Position numbers and translations under genes: made by a program. The notes beneath the pieces were generated by a model. That model made no database searches. It had not been told where the DNA came from and worked only from the letters and a program-made list of their open reading frames with translations. This document shows positions 11,253 to 19,175 of a stretch of 64,000 nucleotides of DNA, in pieces. This DNA is from JAJVID01 sp963743425 (lineage in GTDB: Bacteria; Acidobacteriota; Blastocatellia; RBC074): the NCBI GenBank assembly GCA_963743425.1, contig CAVUPU010000002.1:930001-994000 (forward strand), in the 5' to 3' direction. How positions within the stretch are numbered: position 1 is the stretch's first letter; every line of letters begins with the position of its first letter.

Positions 11253-13106
11253 TCAATTCGCTTCAACTTCAAACTTCGGATAGAGCGCGTCAATCACCGC
11301 GCGGTGCTTATCCTCGACGAATTTGCGGCGCACCTTGAGCGTGGGAGTGAGTTCCCCGCTCTCGATCGAGAACTCCTGATCGAGCAGCGCGATCTTCTTG
11401 ATCTTCTCGTGCGGCGCGAGGCCTCTGGTCACTTCATCGACTTTCTTCTTGAAGTACTCGACGATTCGCGGATGGCGCGCCAGTTCAGTGTTGTCCCTGG
11501 CTTCGACGCCGATCGATTTCGCGTATGACCGCAGCGCGTCGAAAGACGGGACGATCAGCGCGGAGGCGAATTTTCTGGCGTTGCCGATGACGATCGCCTG
11601 CTCGACCATCGGGATCGCGCGGATCAGGTTCTCGATCTGCTGCGGCGCGATGTATTTGCCAATGCTGGTCTTGATCAGGTCTTTCTTGCGGTCGGTGATG
11701 CGGATGTAGCCGTCGGCGTCGATAGCTCCGATGTCGCCGGTGTGGAACCAGACGCCGTCTTCATGCCGCTGCAGGACCCGCTCGGTCTCTTCGGCCATTT
11801 GATAATAGCCCTGCATCACGTTGTCGCCCTGAACCAGCAGCTCCCCGTCTTCGGCGACGCGGACTTTGACCCCCGGAATCGCCTGGCCGATCGTGCCGAT
11901 GCGGTTCGCCTCGGGGCGGTTGAATGAGACTACCGGAGAGGTTTCGGTCAACCCGTAGCCCTGCAAGATCGTGATGCCCGCGCCGGCAAAGATGTAAGCC
12001 AGTTCGGGCGGCAGCGCCGCGCCGCCTGAAACAAAGAAGCGCACCCTTCCGCCGATGGCCGCGCGCCATTTCGTGAAGACCAGTTTGTCGAGAACCTTCA
12101 ATTCGAGCGCGAGTCGGACAGGGACTCTCTGGCCCCTGTCTCTGAGCAAAGCCACCTCGCGTCCGACCTCCACGGCGCGGTGAAATATCTTCTGTTTCAT
12201 CGGCGGCTGATCGGCGACGCGTTTGTTGATCGTGGCGTAGATCTTCTCGAAGAGGCGGGGCACGGCGGTGACGACCGTCGGGCGGACCTCTTTGATGTCT
12301 TCAGCCACGGTCTCGACTCCCCGAGCGAAATTGATCAGCACGCCGAAGCTCATGTAGATGTAAAGCACTGTACGCTCGAAGACGTGAGAGAGCGGCAGGA
12401 AGCTGAGCGCCGAATCGTCAGGTCGCAGATCGAAGATCTCGCCGGAGACCAGCGCGTTCGAGACCAGGTTGCGGTGCGTGAGCATCACGCCTTTCGGCTC
12501 GCCCGTCGTGCCGGAGGTGTAAATGATCGTCGCGAGATCATCGGGTTGAGATTGCGCCGAGAGCCGTTCGTAAAGCTGCGGATTCAGCAAGCGTTCCTCT
12601 CGCCCGACCTTCTCCAGATCGGCAAGAGTCGTTACGGCGGCGCCTTTCTTCTCTTCTTTTGGCTTCTCTTCCTTCGACTCCTCGAAAAGTATCAATCGAG
12701 GACGCTCTTTGCTTTTGAATGAATCGAGGGCCGGCTGGATGCGGCGCAGTTGTTTGGCGTTCGAGATGAAAAGTATCCGCGCGCCGCTGTTTCGCAGGAT
12801 GTATTCGACCTGATCAACGGCCTGAGTGGGATAGATGGGCGCGTTGATCGCGCCGTTGGCCAGGATCGCATAGTCGGTAATACTCCACTCAGGGCTGCTT
12901 TCGGCCAACAGCGCCACCCGGTCTCCCGCGCGAACTCCGAGACGATGCAGGGCGAGAGCCAGATTCCGCACCCGCTCATCCAATTGCGCGCCCATGATGT
13001 CATGCCACCGCCTGTCACGTTTGTGGCGCATCACGACCTGATTGACACGTTTGCGCATCGCCTGGTTGAACAGCTCGTTGATTGTGTGAGGAGTTCCAGC
13101 ATTCAT
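11253..13106 (-). CDS. Long-chain acyl-CoA synthetase (AMP-binding family)
   Basis: 617 residues with the complete ANL-superfamily motif set: the P-loop-like TIIYTSGTTGEPKGVMLTH, the ATP/adenylate motif GYGLTETSP, WFHTGDIG, and the hinge and C-domain ITDRKKDLIKTSIGKYIAP. The close-packed RKK-DLIKT-GKYIAP version is that of the FadD15/FAA1-like long-chain fatty-acid group. It would activate fatty acids to acyl-CoA at the inner face of the membrane. A short charged insert (SKEEKPKEEKKG) follows the first third. It starts with ATG at 13106 after a modest AAGAG stretch and reads away from the ribosomal cluster. Confidence 0.9.
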   Translation of the reverse strand: MNAGTPHTINELFNQAMRKRVNQVVMRHKRDRRWHDIMGAQLDERVRNLALALHRLGVRAGDRVALLAESSPEWSITDYAILANGAINAPIYPTQAVDQVEYILRNSGARILFISNAKQLRRIQPALDSFKSKERPRLILFEESKEEKPKEEKKGAAVTTLADLEKVGREERLLNPQLYERLSAQSQPDDLATIIYTSGTTGEPKGVMLTHRNLVSNALVSGEIFDLRPDDSALSFLPLSHVFERTVLYIYMSFGVLINFARGVETVAEDIKEVRPTVVTAVPRLFEKIYATINKRVADQPPMKQKIFHRAVEVGREVALLRDRGQRVPVRLALELKVLDKLVFTKWRAAIGGRVRFFVSGGAALPPELAYIFAGAGITILQGYGLTETSPVVSFNRPEANRIGTIGQAIPGVKVRVAEDGELLVQGDNVMQGYYQMAEETERVLQRHEDGVWFHTGDIGAIDADGYIRITDRKKDLIKTSIGKYIAPQQIENLIRAIPMVEQAIVIGNARKFASALIVPSFDALRSYAKSIGVEARDNTELARHPRIVEYFKKKVDEVTRGLAPHEKIKKIALLDQEFSIESGELTPTLKVRRKFVEDKHRAVIDALYPKFEVEAN

Positions 13107-13270
13107 CTCTTCATCCGCCCGGTTGTCGGCCTGAGTAATTGAATTGTACAGCCAGCGCCGGTTGTGAATGGCGCGGATCGAAACGCGCCGTTATGCGCGT
13201 GGGATCATCAAACTATTTCATTGATTTGTCAATTTTAGCGCCCCGCCGCCCCGCCGAACCTGTCAACGCC

Positions 13271-13299
13271 TTGACACTAAATACTGTTTTTCTTATTCT
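13271..13299 (+). promoter_or_regulatory. Sigma-70 promoter of the rplM-rpsI cluster
   Basis: A consensus TTGACA (13271-13276), a 17-bp spacer and TATTCT (13294-13299) lie in an AT-rich tract, about 36 bases before the rplM start at 13342. It is the strongest promoter-like sequence I see in the window, fitting a highly expressed ribosomal operon. Confidence 0.7.
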
Positions 13300-13341
13300 T
13301 TACGTTCGCGTTTTTCACGCTTTAATTCGGAGACTACATCT

Positions 13342-13785
13342 ATGGCAACCTTCTTTCCCAGTGGCAAAGGTTTGGAGCAGCTTCGGCAATGGCACGTCGT
13401 TGACGCCGACGGATTGACCGTCGGACGTCTGGCGAGCGAAGTCGCGCGCATCCTGATGGGCAAACACAAGCCGACGTACACTCCCTTCCTCGACACGGGC
13501 GATCATGTGATCGTCATCAACGCTTCCAAAGTGGTTTTCAAAGGCGACAAGTTGGACGACAAGTTTTACCGGCGTCACACCGGCTGGCCGGGCGGGTTGA
13601 AAGAGATCTCCGCTCGCGATCTGCTGGCGAGGAATCCCACTCGACTGATCGAGCTTGCGATCAAAGGCATGTTGCCCAAGACCAAGCTGGGCCGCGCCAT
13701 GATCGGCAAGCTCAAAGTATACGCCGGGGCCGAACATCCGCACGGGGCGCAAAAACCGGCGCCTCTTCAGGTCGCGGCGAAGTAA
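13342..13785 (+). CDS. rplM: 50S ribosomal protein L13
   Basis: 147 residues with the L13 signatures WHVVDADGLTVGRLASEVA, the HK-PTYTPFLDTGDHVIVINA segment, and the central IKGMLPKTKLGRAM, followed by VYAGAEHPHGAQKP. It is full length and the first gene of the cluster; rpsI follows after 35 bp, the usual bacterial order. L13 is an early-assembly large-subunit protein. The reverse strand is open here only because of codon bias. Confidence 0.97.
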   Translation: MATFFPSGKGLEQLRQWHVVDADGLTVGRLASEVARILMGKHKPTYTPFLDTGDHVIVINASKVVFKGDKLDDKFYRRHTGWPGGLKEISARDLLARNPTRLIELAIKGMLPKTKLGRAMIGKLKVYAGAEHPHGAQKPAPLQVAAK

Positions 13786-13820
13786 CAACACAACCAGGAA
13801 TTCAGGAGCGATTTCAACAC

Positions 13821-14213
13821 GTGGCTGAGATGCAATATTACGGAACTGGACGGCGGAAGAGCGCTACAGCGCGCGTCTACCTGCGTCCCGGCGGCGGCAA
13901 TTTCAAAGTCAACGGCGCCGCTCTCGATGTGTACTTCAAGAACGAAACCCTTCGCATGATCATCCGCCAACCGCTGCAGTTGACCGACACGATCAACAAA
14001 TTCGACGTGCTGGTCAATGTCGACGGCGGCGGCGTGGCCGGTCAGGCCGGCGCTGTGCGTCACGGCATCGCGCGCGCGCTGCTCGAGTTCAACGCCGAGC
14101 TGCGGAAGAAGCTCAAGAAGGCCGGTTTGCTCACGCGCGATCCCCGCGCCAAAGAGCGTAAGAAGTACGGTCAGAAGGGCGCGCGTAAGCGATTCCAGTT
14201 CTCGAAACGCTAA
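13821..14213 (+). CDS. rpsI: 30S ribosomal protein S9
   Basis: 130 residues beginning at a GTG (13821), with AGGAGC about 11 bases upstream. YYGTGRRKSATARVYLRPG and GGGVAGQAGAVRHGIARAL are diagnostic, and the C-terminus KKYGQKGARKRFQFSKR is the Lys/Arg tail that reaches the ribosomal P site and ends in the conserved KR. It is followed at once by an 82-92 bp inverted repeat that separates it from rpsB. Confidence 0.97.
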   Translation: MAEMQYYGTGRRKSATARVYLRPGGGNFKVNGAALDVYFKNETLRMIIRQPLQLTDTINKFDVLVNVDGGGVAGQAGAVRHGIARALLEFNAELRKKLKKAGLLTRDPRAKERKKYGQKGARKRFQFSKR

Positions 14214-14218
14214 CCAAT

Positions 14219-14310
14219 GCGGATTGCGGATCAGTACCGCGAGCGGTAGCGAGCGTGGCTCAATCAACAAGCCACGCTCGCTACCGCTCGCGGTACTGAT
14301 CCGCAATCCA
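14219..14310. repeat. Palindromic repeat family B, copy 1 (between rpsI and rpsB)
   Basis: Arms of about 40 bp (14219-14260 and 14271-14310) are essentially perfect complements, with the core CAGTACCGCGAGCGGTAGCG and a loop of about 10 bases. It starts 6 bases after the rpsI stop. It could end or attenuate transcription or protect the 3' end of the message, but it lacks a T tract. A diverged copy is at 19090-19166. Confidence 0.85.
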
Positions 14311-14401
14311 CAATCCCATTGCCTTCTCATCATTGGTTGTTCTTTGAACGAACCGGGAATTATGAGACGGCGAGTACACAAACCAAACTCCGGAGGAACT
14401 A

Positions 14402-15484
14402 TTGGCAACAGTAACGATGAAAGAGTTGCTCGAAGCGGGGGTCCATTTCGGGCATCAGGTTCGACGTTGGAACCCGAAGATGAAAGAATTCATCTTCGGC
14501 GAGCGCAACGGCATTTACATCATTGACTTGCAGAAGACCCAGCGCATGTTCAAAGAGGCGATCAAGTTCATCACCAACTTGAGCGGCGAGGGCACATATA
14601 AAACCATCCTGTTCGTGGGGACGAAGAGACAGGCGCAGGACGCGATCAAAGAAGAAGCGATGCGCTGCAATCAGTATTACGTCAACCAGCGCTGGCTCGG
14701 CGGACTCCTCACCAATTTCCAGACTATTCAGAAATCTATCAAGCGGTTTAAAGAGATCGAGGCGATGCAGGCCGACGGCCGCATCGAAGCCTACGCGAAG
14801 AAAGAACGGCTTCATATCGAACGCGAACGCCAGGCGTTGGAGAAGAACCTGTCGGGCATCAAGGAGATGAAGAAGCTTCCAGACGTGCTCTTCGTGATCG
14901 ACACGAACAAAGAGGAGATCGCCGTCAAAGAGGCCAACCGGCTGGGCATTCCGGTCGTGGCGGTGGTCGATACGAATTGCAGCCCCGACGGGGTCAACTA
15001 CGTCATTCCCGGCAATGACGACGCGCTGCGCGCGGTGCGGCTGTTCGCATCGCGCATCGCGGACGCGATTATGGAAGGGCGCCAGTTGGCGGAACAGAAA
15101 GAGGCTGAAGAGGCCGCTGTCGCCGCTGAACATGCGAAGGCCACCGGAGTCACAATCGAGATCACCCCGCGGCAGCCGCGCGAACGCGGCGGCCAACCGC
15201 CGCGCGGTGAGCGTCGTGAGCGTGGAGGGCGCGGACGCGGTGAGCGTGGACGTGGCGACCGACGCGGCAAGAAGACGGCTCCGGGGACGATTCAACCCGC
15301 TATCAGCGGGGCGCCGCCTTCTTCGGTTGAGGCGGTCGAAATTGTTGAGGCGGTGATCCATCCGGCAGAAGCGGCAGAGGCGACAGAAGCGCCGGAGTTG
15401 GCGGCGCAGGCGCCTCCGCCAATCGTCGAGACGCCTGCGGCCGCAGCCGAAAATGCCCCGGCTCAGGACGCGAGCGCAGCGTAA
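14402..15484 (+). CDS. rpsB: 30S ribosomal protein S2 with long Arg/Gly- and Ala/Glu-rich tail
   Basis: 360 residues, about 100 more than usual. Residues 1-235 are a normal S2: MKELLEAGVHFGHQVRRWNP, the coiled-coil insert around 110-150, and PDVLFVIDTNKEEIAVKEA. Residues 240-290 are low-complexity and basic (repeated RGG, GRGRG and ERGRG units) and 290-360 are Ala/Pro/Glu-rich and acidic. The tail is probably disordered and RNA-interacting. The start is a TTG (14402) placed 6 bases after a perfect GGAGG; the ATG at 14417 is the alternative and would lose five residues. A perfect-stem terminator-like hairpin lies between this gene and tsf. Confidence 0.95.
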   Translation: MATVTMKELLEAGVHFGHQVRRWNPKMKEFIFGERNGIYIIDLQKTQRMFKEAIKFITNLSGEGTYKTILFVGTKRQAQDAIKEEAMRCNQYYVNQRWLGGLLTNFQTIQKSIKRFKEIEAMQADGRIEAYAKKERLHIERERQALEKNLSGIKEMKKLPDVLFVIDTNKEEIAVKEANRLGIPVVAVVDTNCSPDGVNYVIPGNDDALRAVRLFASRIADAIMEGRQLAEQKEAEEAAVAAEHAKATGVTIEITPRQPRERGGQPPRGERRERGGRGRGERGRGDRRGKKTAPGTIQPAISGAPPSSVEAVEIVEAVIHPAEAAEATEAPELAAQAPPPIVETPAAAAENAPAQDASAA

Positions 15485-15522
15485 TCCGCTCAAGACTCGA
15501 TTCTAACGTTTTATTGATTTCG

Positions 15523-15563
15523 ACGGCGCAGCCATAGGCGCCATGCGCGGCTGCGCCGTTTTT
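15523..15563 (+). terminator. Terminator or attenuator hairpin between rpsB and tsf
   Basis: ACGGCGCAGCC (15523-15533) pairs with GGCTGCGCCGT (15549-15559), with an inner GGCGCC, and runs straight into five T. It is a textbook intrinsic terminator inside what is normally one operon, so it probably reduces tsf expression relative to rpsB, unless tsf has its own promoter. Confidence 0.75.
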
Positions 15564-15584
15564 GCAGATTGAGGGGGAACAGTT

Positions 15585-16250
15585 ATGGCAGAAATTAAGG
15601 CAGAAATGGTTCAACAATTGCGGGAGAAGACTCAGGCCGGGATGATGGCCTGCAAGAAGGCGCTCACCGAGGCCGGCGGTGACTTCGACAAGGCCATTGA
15701 CATCCTGCGCAAGGCCGGCGAGGCCAAATTCGAAAAGAGCCAGTCCCGCGTCGCGGCGGAAGGCGCCGTGGGAGCGTACATTCACATGGGCGGCAAGATC
15801 GGTGTGCTCGTCGAAGTGAATTGCGAAACCGACTTTGTCGCGCGCGGCGAGGATTTTCAGCGATTCGTCAAAGACCTGGCTATGCACATCTGCGCGTCGG
15901 AGCCGCTCTACGTCAGCAAAGAGCAGGTTCCGGCTGAAATCGTCGAAAAGGAGCGCGAGATCGCCCGAGGGCAGGCGATGGCCGATCCGAAGAACGCCAA
16001 TAAGCCGGCGAACATCATCGATAAAATGATCGACGGGCGAATGGAGAAGTTCTTCACCGAGGTTGCGCTGCTCGAACAGCCGTTCGTTAAAGATCAGACT
16101 CTGACGGTCGCCGATCTGGTCAAGCAGATCACGGCCAAGACCGGCGAAAAGATCAGCATTCGCCGCTTCGCCCGCTACAAGATGGGCGAAGGGCTGGAAA
16201 AACGCGCCGATGATTTCGCCAGTGAGATCGCGACCTTGACCAATCAGTGA
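15585..16250 (+). CDS. tsf: Elongation factor Ts
   Basis: 221 residues, the short form of EF-Ts. The N-terminal UBA-like domain contains VQQLREKTQAGMMACKKAL, followed by the TDFVAR motif in VNCETDFVARGEDFQ that contacts EF-Tu. The C-terminal part is VALLEQPFVKDQTLTVADLV. EF-Ts is the cytoplasmic nucleotide-exchange factor for EF-Tu. A strong Shine-Dalgarno (GAGGGGGA) stands before the ATG. The next gene is separated by palindromic repeat family C. Confidence 0.96.
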   Translation: MAEIKAEMVQQLREKTQAGMMACKKALTEAGGDFDKAIDILRKAGEAKFEKSQSRVAAEGAVGAYIHMGGKIGVLVEVNCETDFVARGEDFQRFVKDLAMHICASEPLYVSKEQVPAEIVEKEREIARGQAMADPKNANKPANIIDKMIDGRMEKFFTEVALLEQPFVKDQTLTVADLVKQITAKTGEKISIRRFARYKMGEGLEKRADDFASEIATLTNQ

Positions 16251-16254
16251 AAAA

Positions 16255-16317
16255 GTTCGTAGTTCCGCCTTCAGGCGGTTCGCTGGGCAAAGGCCGCCTG
16301 AAGGCGGAACTACGAAC
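16255..16317. repeat. Palindromic repeat family C, copy 1 (between tsf and pyrH)
   Basis: Perfect 24-bp arms (16255-16278, 16294-16317) begin GTTCGTAGTTCCGCC. Each contains the self-complementary core CCGCCTTCAGGCGG, so the unit can fold both as one long hairpin and as two small ones. It fills the gap from 4 bases after the tsf stop to 13 bases before the pyrH start. A second copy is at 27755-27824. Confidence 0.88.
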
Positions 16318-16329
16318 AGAAAGTTTGAC

Positions 16330-17181
16330 GTGTCCGATTCATCAGGTAAAAATCAAATGCGGTTCCGGCGAATTCTTCTCAAACTCAGCGGCGAAGCGCT
16401 AATGGGAGAGGTCGCTTATGGGATAGATCCCAAGGTGGTTATCCGCATATCGCATGAAGTCAAAGAGGTGCATGATCTGGGCGTCGAGGTCGCGCTGGTC
16501 GTCGGCGGGGGGAACATCTTTCGCGGACTACAGGCGAGCGCGGCGGGAATGGATCGCGCCTCCGCTGATTATATGGGGATGCTGGCGACGGTGATGAACG
16601 CCATCGCGTTGCAGGACGCGCTCGAAAAGCTGGATGTCTTCACCCGCGTCGTTTCCGCGATAGAGATGCGCGAAATCGCCGAGCCATTCATCCGTCGCCG
16701 CGCCATCCGCCACCTCGAAAAAGGCCGCGTGGTCATTTTTGCCGCCGGTATCGGACAGCCGTTCTTCACCACCGATACGGCGGCGGCAATGCGCGCGCTG
16801 GAGATTCAGGCCGACGTCATTATGAAGGCGACCAGAGTCGGCGGCGTCTACACCGCTGATCCCCGAAAAGACCCGAACGCGGTGAAGATAGACGAGCTTA
16901 GCTATATGAGAGTCTTACAGGAGGAGCTTGCGGTGATGGACGCCTCCGCAATCTCGCTCTGCAAAGACAACGATTTGCCGATCCTCGTCTTCGATATGAC
17001 CGAGCCTGGCAACATCAAACGCGCGGTGATAGGCGAGCGCGTAGGCTCGATCGTCAGGGCGGGGGCACGGATCGAACGCAAAATAAGCGATCAGGCGAAG
17101 GTTTCGAGGCATTTCCATTTTCCATTTTCCATATTACGTTTTACATTTGTCATCGCCGGAGCGGCTCCGGGCATGCAATGA
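16330..17181 (+). CDS. pyrH: UMP kinase with repeat-encoded C-terminal extension
   Basis: 283 residues; UMP kinases are usually about 235-245. RRILLKLSGEALMG, VALVVGGGNIFRG, the UMP-binding MDRASADYMGMLATVMNA, and GVYTADPRKDPNA are all present, so the enzyme (UMP + ATP to UDP + ADP, cytoplasmic hexamer) should be active. The family domain ends near GERVGSIVRAG (residue 245). From about residue 261 (HFHFPFSILRFTF...) the reading frame runs through a dispersed palindromic repeat until a chance TGA, adding about 23 residues that are not part of the family. The start is a GTG at 16330; an ATG at 16357 (MRFRRILL) is closer to the usual N-terminus. Neither has a strong ribosome-binding site. Confidence 0.95.
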   Translation: MSDSSGKNQMRFRRILLKLSGEALMGEVAYGIDPKVVIRISHEVKEVHDLGVEVALVVGGGNIFRGLQASAAGMDRASADYMGMLATVMNAIALQDALEKLDVFTRVVSAIEMREIAEPFIRRRAIRHLEKGRVVIFAAGIGQPFFTTDTAAAMRALEIQADVIMKATRVGGVYTADPRKDPNAVKIDELSYMRVLQEELAVMDASAISLCKDNDLPILVFDMTEPGNIKRAVIGERVGSIVRAGARIERKISDQAKVSRHFHFPFSILRFTFVIAGAAPGMQ

Positions 17182-17218
17182 CAAATGACAAATGTAATAC
17201 GGAAAATGGAAAATGAAA
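17110..17218. repeat. Palindromic repeat family A, copy 2 (overlaps the end of pyrH)
   Basis: The left arm (about 17112-17152, TTTTCCATTTTCCATATTACG) and right arm (17179-17218) are near-complements. A small GC-rich hairpin (CCGGAGCGGCTCCGG) sits in the loop. The left arm is coding sequence of the pyrH 3' end. The right arm ends 7 bases before the Shine-Dalgarno of frr. Confidence 0.82.
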
Positions 17219-17234
17219 GACAATGGAGGACAAC

Positions 17235-17792
17235 ATGGTCAAAGAGATCAGCAAAGAAACGAGAAGCAGAATGGAAAAAGTGATCGAGGATTTCCGCCAC
17301 AAACTCGCCACAGTGCGAACAGGGCGCGCCTCGACCAGCCTGCTCGACAACGTCTCCGTCGAATATTATGGCACGCCGATGCCGTTGAATCAGGTAGCGA
17401 CAATCCACGCGCCCGAAGCCTCGATGCTCACCGTCCAGCCGTTCGACCCGTCCTTAATCAATGACATCGAGAAGGCCCTCCGCGCGTCGGAACTCGGCGT
17501 CAACCCGTCGAACGACGGCAAACTGATCCGTATCCCGATCCCGCCGCTCACCGAAGAGCGCCGCAAACAGATGGTCAAGATCGTTCACGAAATGGCCGAA
17601 GACCACAAGACCGCGCTCCGCAACATCCGCCGCGACTCGAACGACAAACTCAAAAAAGCCCTCAAAGAAAAAACGATTTCCGAAAACGAAGAGAGAGGCG
17701 GACTAGACGAGGTGCAGAAGCTGACCGACCAGCACGTGACCAAGGTCGCCGACCTCGCCAAACACAAAGAAGATGAAATTATGAAGGTGTGA
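17235..17792 (+). CDS. frr: Ribosome recycling factor
   Basis: 185 residues with the RRF signatures: KVIEDFRHKLATVRTGRAS near the N-terminus, LLDNVSVEYYGTPMPLNQVA, IRIPIPPLTEERRKQMVKIV, and RNIRRDSNDKLKK. With EF-G it splits post-termination ribosomes. I place the start at the ATG 17235 (MVKEISKE), which has GGAGGACAAC directly upstream; an in-frame ATG at 17223 would have no ribosome-binding site. pyrH-frr is the standard bacterial order. Confidence 0.96.
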   Translation: MVKEISKETRSRMEKVIEDFRHKLATVRTGRASTSLLDNVSVEYYGTPMPLNQVATIHAPEASMLTVQPFDPSLINDIEKALRASELGVNPSNDGKLIRIPIPPLTEERRKQMVKIVHEMAEDHKTALRNIRRDSNDKLKKALKEKTISENEERGGLDEVQKLTDQHVTKVADLAKHKEDEIMKV

Positions 17793-17902
17793 ATTGCGTG
17801 ACCCTTTTTCACCGTGGAGAAGCAAAGAATGCCGAGGGAGCGCAGAGAAGATGCCAGAAAGCGTCACCGTCTCTCTTCCTCCCCGCGAAGGCGCTACATC
17901 CT

Positions 17903-18151
17903 ATGCGGCGCCTCTGCTATGAACTGGGCATTACATTGTTGCTCCTCTTCGGAATTTTCTTTTCCGGATATGGCTCAGCACCCTCCGAGCCGTACACACG
18001 CAATCTGCCACACGCGGATCTCTGCTGGGAGTGCGATAACATCGAATTTCTGACTCCAAAACTTGGAAAATACGTTGGGTTCGATGGCCGGGGAATTAAA
18101 GGACAAGAACTCCTGAAATACATCGAGGCCACGCTGGCAGATGTAAGATAG
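17903..18151 (+). CDS. Small hypothetical protein with N-terminal hydrophobic segment
   Basis: 82 residues if started at the ATG 17903. It has a hydrophobic stretch (LGITLLLLFGIFF, residues 8-20) that could be a signal peptide or anchor, then a short domain with two Cys (DLCWECDNIEF) that could bind metal or form a disulfide, and an amphipathic end. I do not recognise the family. The open frame extends upstream to 17789, but that part (near 17806-17850) has GAGAAG/GCAGAGAAG-type low-complexity sequence and is probably not coding. No good Shine-Dalgarno is seen, so expression is uncertain. Confidence 0.4.
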   Translation: MRRLCYELGITLLLLFGIFFSGYGSAPSEPYTRNLPHADLCWECDNIEFLTPKLGKYVGFDGRGIKGQELLKYIEATLADVR

Positions 18152-18184
18152 CCCTTCCCCGCGAGAACTTGTCGAACTAAGCAG

Positions 18185-18970
18185 TCACATCGTCGAGCGG
18201 ATCAATCCGCCATCAACCTGCAACGAAACCCCCGTCACGTAGCTTGCGCGCTCCGAGGCCAGGAAGGCCACCACCTCGCCAAGCTCGCGCGGCTCGCCGA
18301 TCCGTCGCAGCGGGATTTCAGCCGCCTGCCCGGCGAAATACTCTTCGTGAGTGATCCCCCGCTCTTTCACGCGAACATTGGCGAGCGCATATTGCCGGTC
18401 GGTTATGATGTGTCCCGTCAGAATCGCGTTGACTGTGATGTTGTGTGGCCCAACCTGATTGGCCATCGTCTTGGTCAGCCCTGACAGCCCCGCGCGCAAT
18501 GTGCTTGAAATCGTCAGCTCATCTATGGGTTGCTTGGCGACGAGCGAAGTCAGGTGAATGATCCTTCCCCAGCGTCGCTCCCGCATTCCGGGAATGACCA
18601 GGCGCGACAGCCGCACCACGTTCATTAGAGTTGACTCGACGCCCGACAGCCAACTCTCGTCACTCAGTTCCATAAAACGTTTGACCGGAGGGCCGCCGGT
18701 GTTGGTCACCAGAACGTCCACCTGGCCGAAGCGGTCAATCGTTCGCCGATGCCAGGCCTCCAGGTCACTCGCCGAAGAGACATCCGCAATGACGGCGATC
18801 GCTTCGCTGTGCGCTTCAATCTCCGACAGGGTCTTCTCCAACTCGGAGGCTGAGCGCGCGCAGATCGAGACTTTGCAGCCCTCCTGCGCCAAGGCCACAG
18901 CGCAGGCTTTACCAATGCCTTTGCTCGCCGCGGCCACCATCGCCACACGATCTTTGATCCCCAAATCCAT
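18185..18970 (-). CDS. SDR-family oxidoreductase with replaced catalytic Tyr/Lys
   Basis: A 261-residue short-chain dehydrogenase fold. The cofactor motif AAASKGIGKACA (about 13-24), the DVSSASD segment and NTGG (the usual NNAG) are present, as is the C-terminal FLASERASYVTGVSLQVDGG. The active site is unusual. In the stretch SLVAKQPIDELTISSTLRAG the expected Tyr, 13 residues after the catalytic Ser, is a Ser, and the expected Lys four residues later is an Arg. A subgroup of SDRs shares this S-x3-R pattern, so it may be a distinct mechanism, not decay. A perfect GGAGG precedes the ATG by 6 bases. The substrate is unknown. Confidence 0.85.
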   Translation of the reverse strand: MDLGIKDRVAMVAAASKGIGKACAVALAQEGCKVSICARSASELEKTLSEIEAHSEAIAVIADVSSASDLEAWHRRTIDRFGQVDVLVTNTGGPPVKRFMELSDESWLSGVESTLMNVVRLSRLVIPGMRERRWGRIIHLTSLVAKQPIDELTISSTLRAGLSGLTKTMANQVGPHNITVNAILTGHIITDRQYALANVRVKERGITHEEYFAGQAAEIPLRRIGEPRELGEVVAFLASERASYVTGVSLQVDGGLIRSTM

Positions 18971-19089
18971 CTTTATCCTCCAAAAAACATCCAGAAGTCA
19001 CACGAAGACACACAAAGGAAAAGCGATGGCCAACCGCTTGTTGCGCGATTGGCCATCTTTGTTTGGAGGTCGCGTTGACCTGCGAGTTA

Positions 19090-19166
19090 GGATCAGTGCC
19101 GCGAGCTATAGCGAGCGGGTCATGTTGATCGAGCCTGGCTCGCTACAGTTCGCGGTACTGACTCAG
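19090..19166. repeat. Palindromic repeat family B, copy 2
   Basis: GATCAGTGCCGCGAGC-type left arm (19090-19118) and CTCGCTACAG..CGCGGTACTGA right arm (19137-19166) are a diverged version of the rpsI-rpsB repeat at 14.2 kb, here downstream of the minus-strand TonB receptor. The arms carry several mismatches, so this copy is older. Confidence 0.7.
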
Positions 19167-19175
19167 CCGAGCAGG

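Noticed and set aside
17806..19015. Remnants of GAGAAG/ACACAAAGGA low-complexity sequence flanking the small hypothetical and SDR genes
   Set aside because: They resemble arms of a GAGACACAGAG-type repeat but are single, diverged and over 1 kb apart, so I cannot call a repeat unit.
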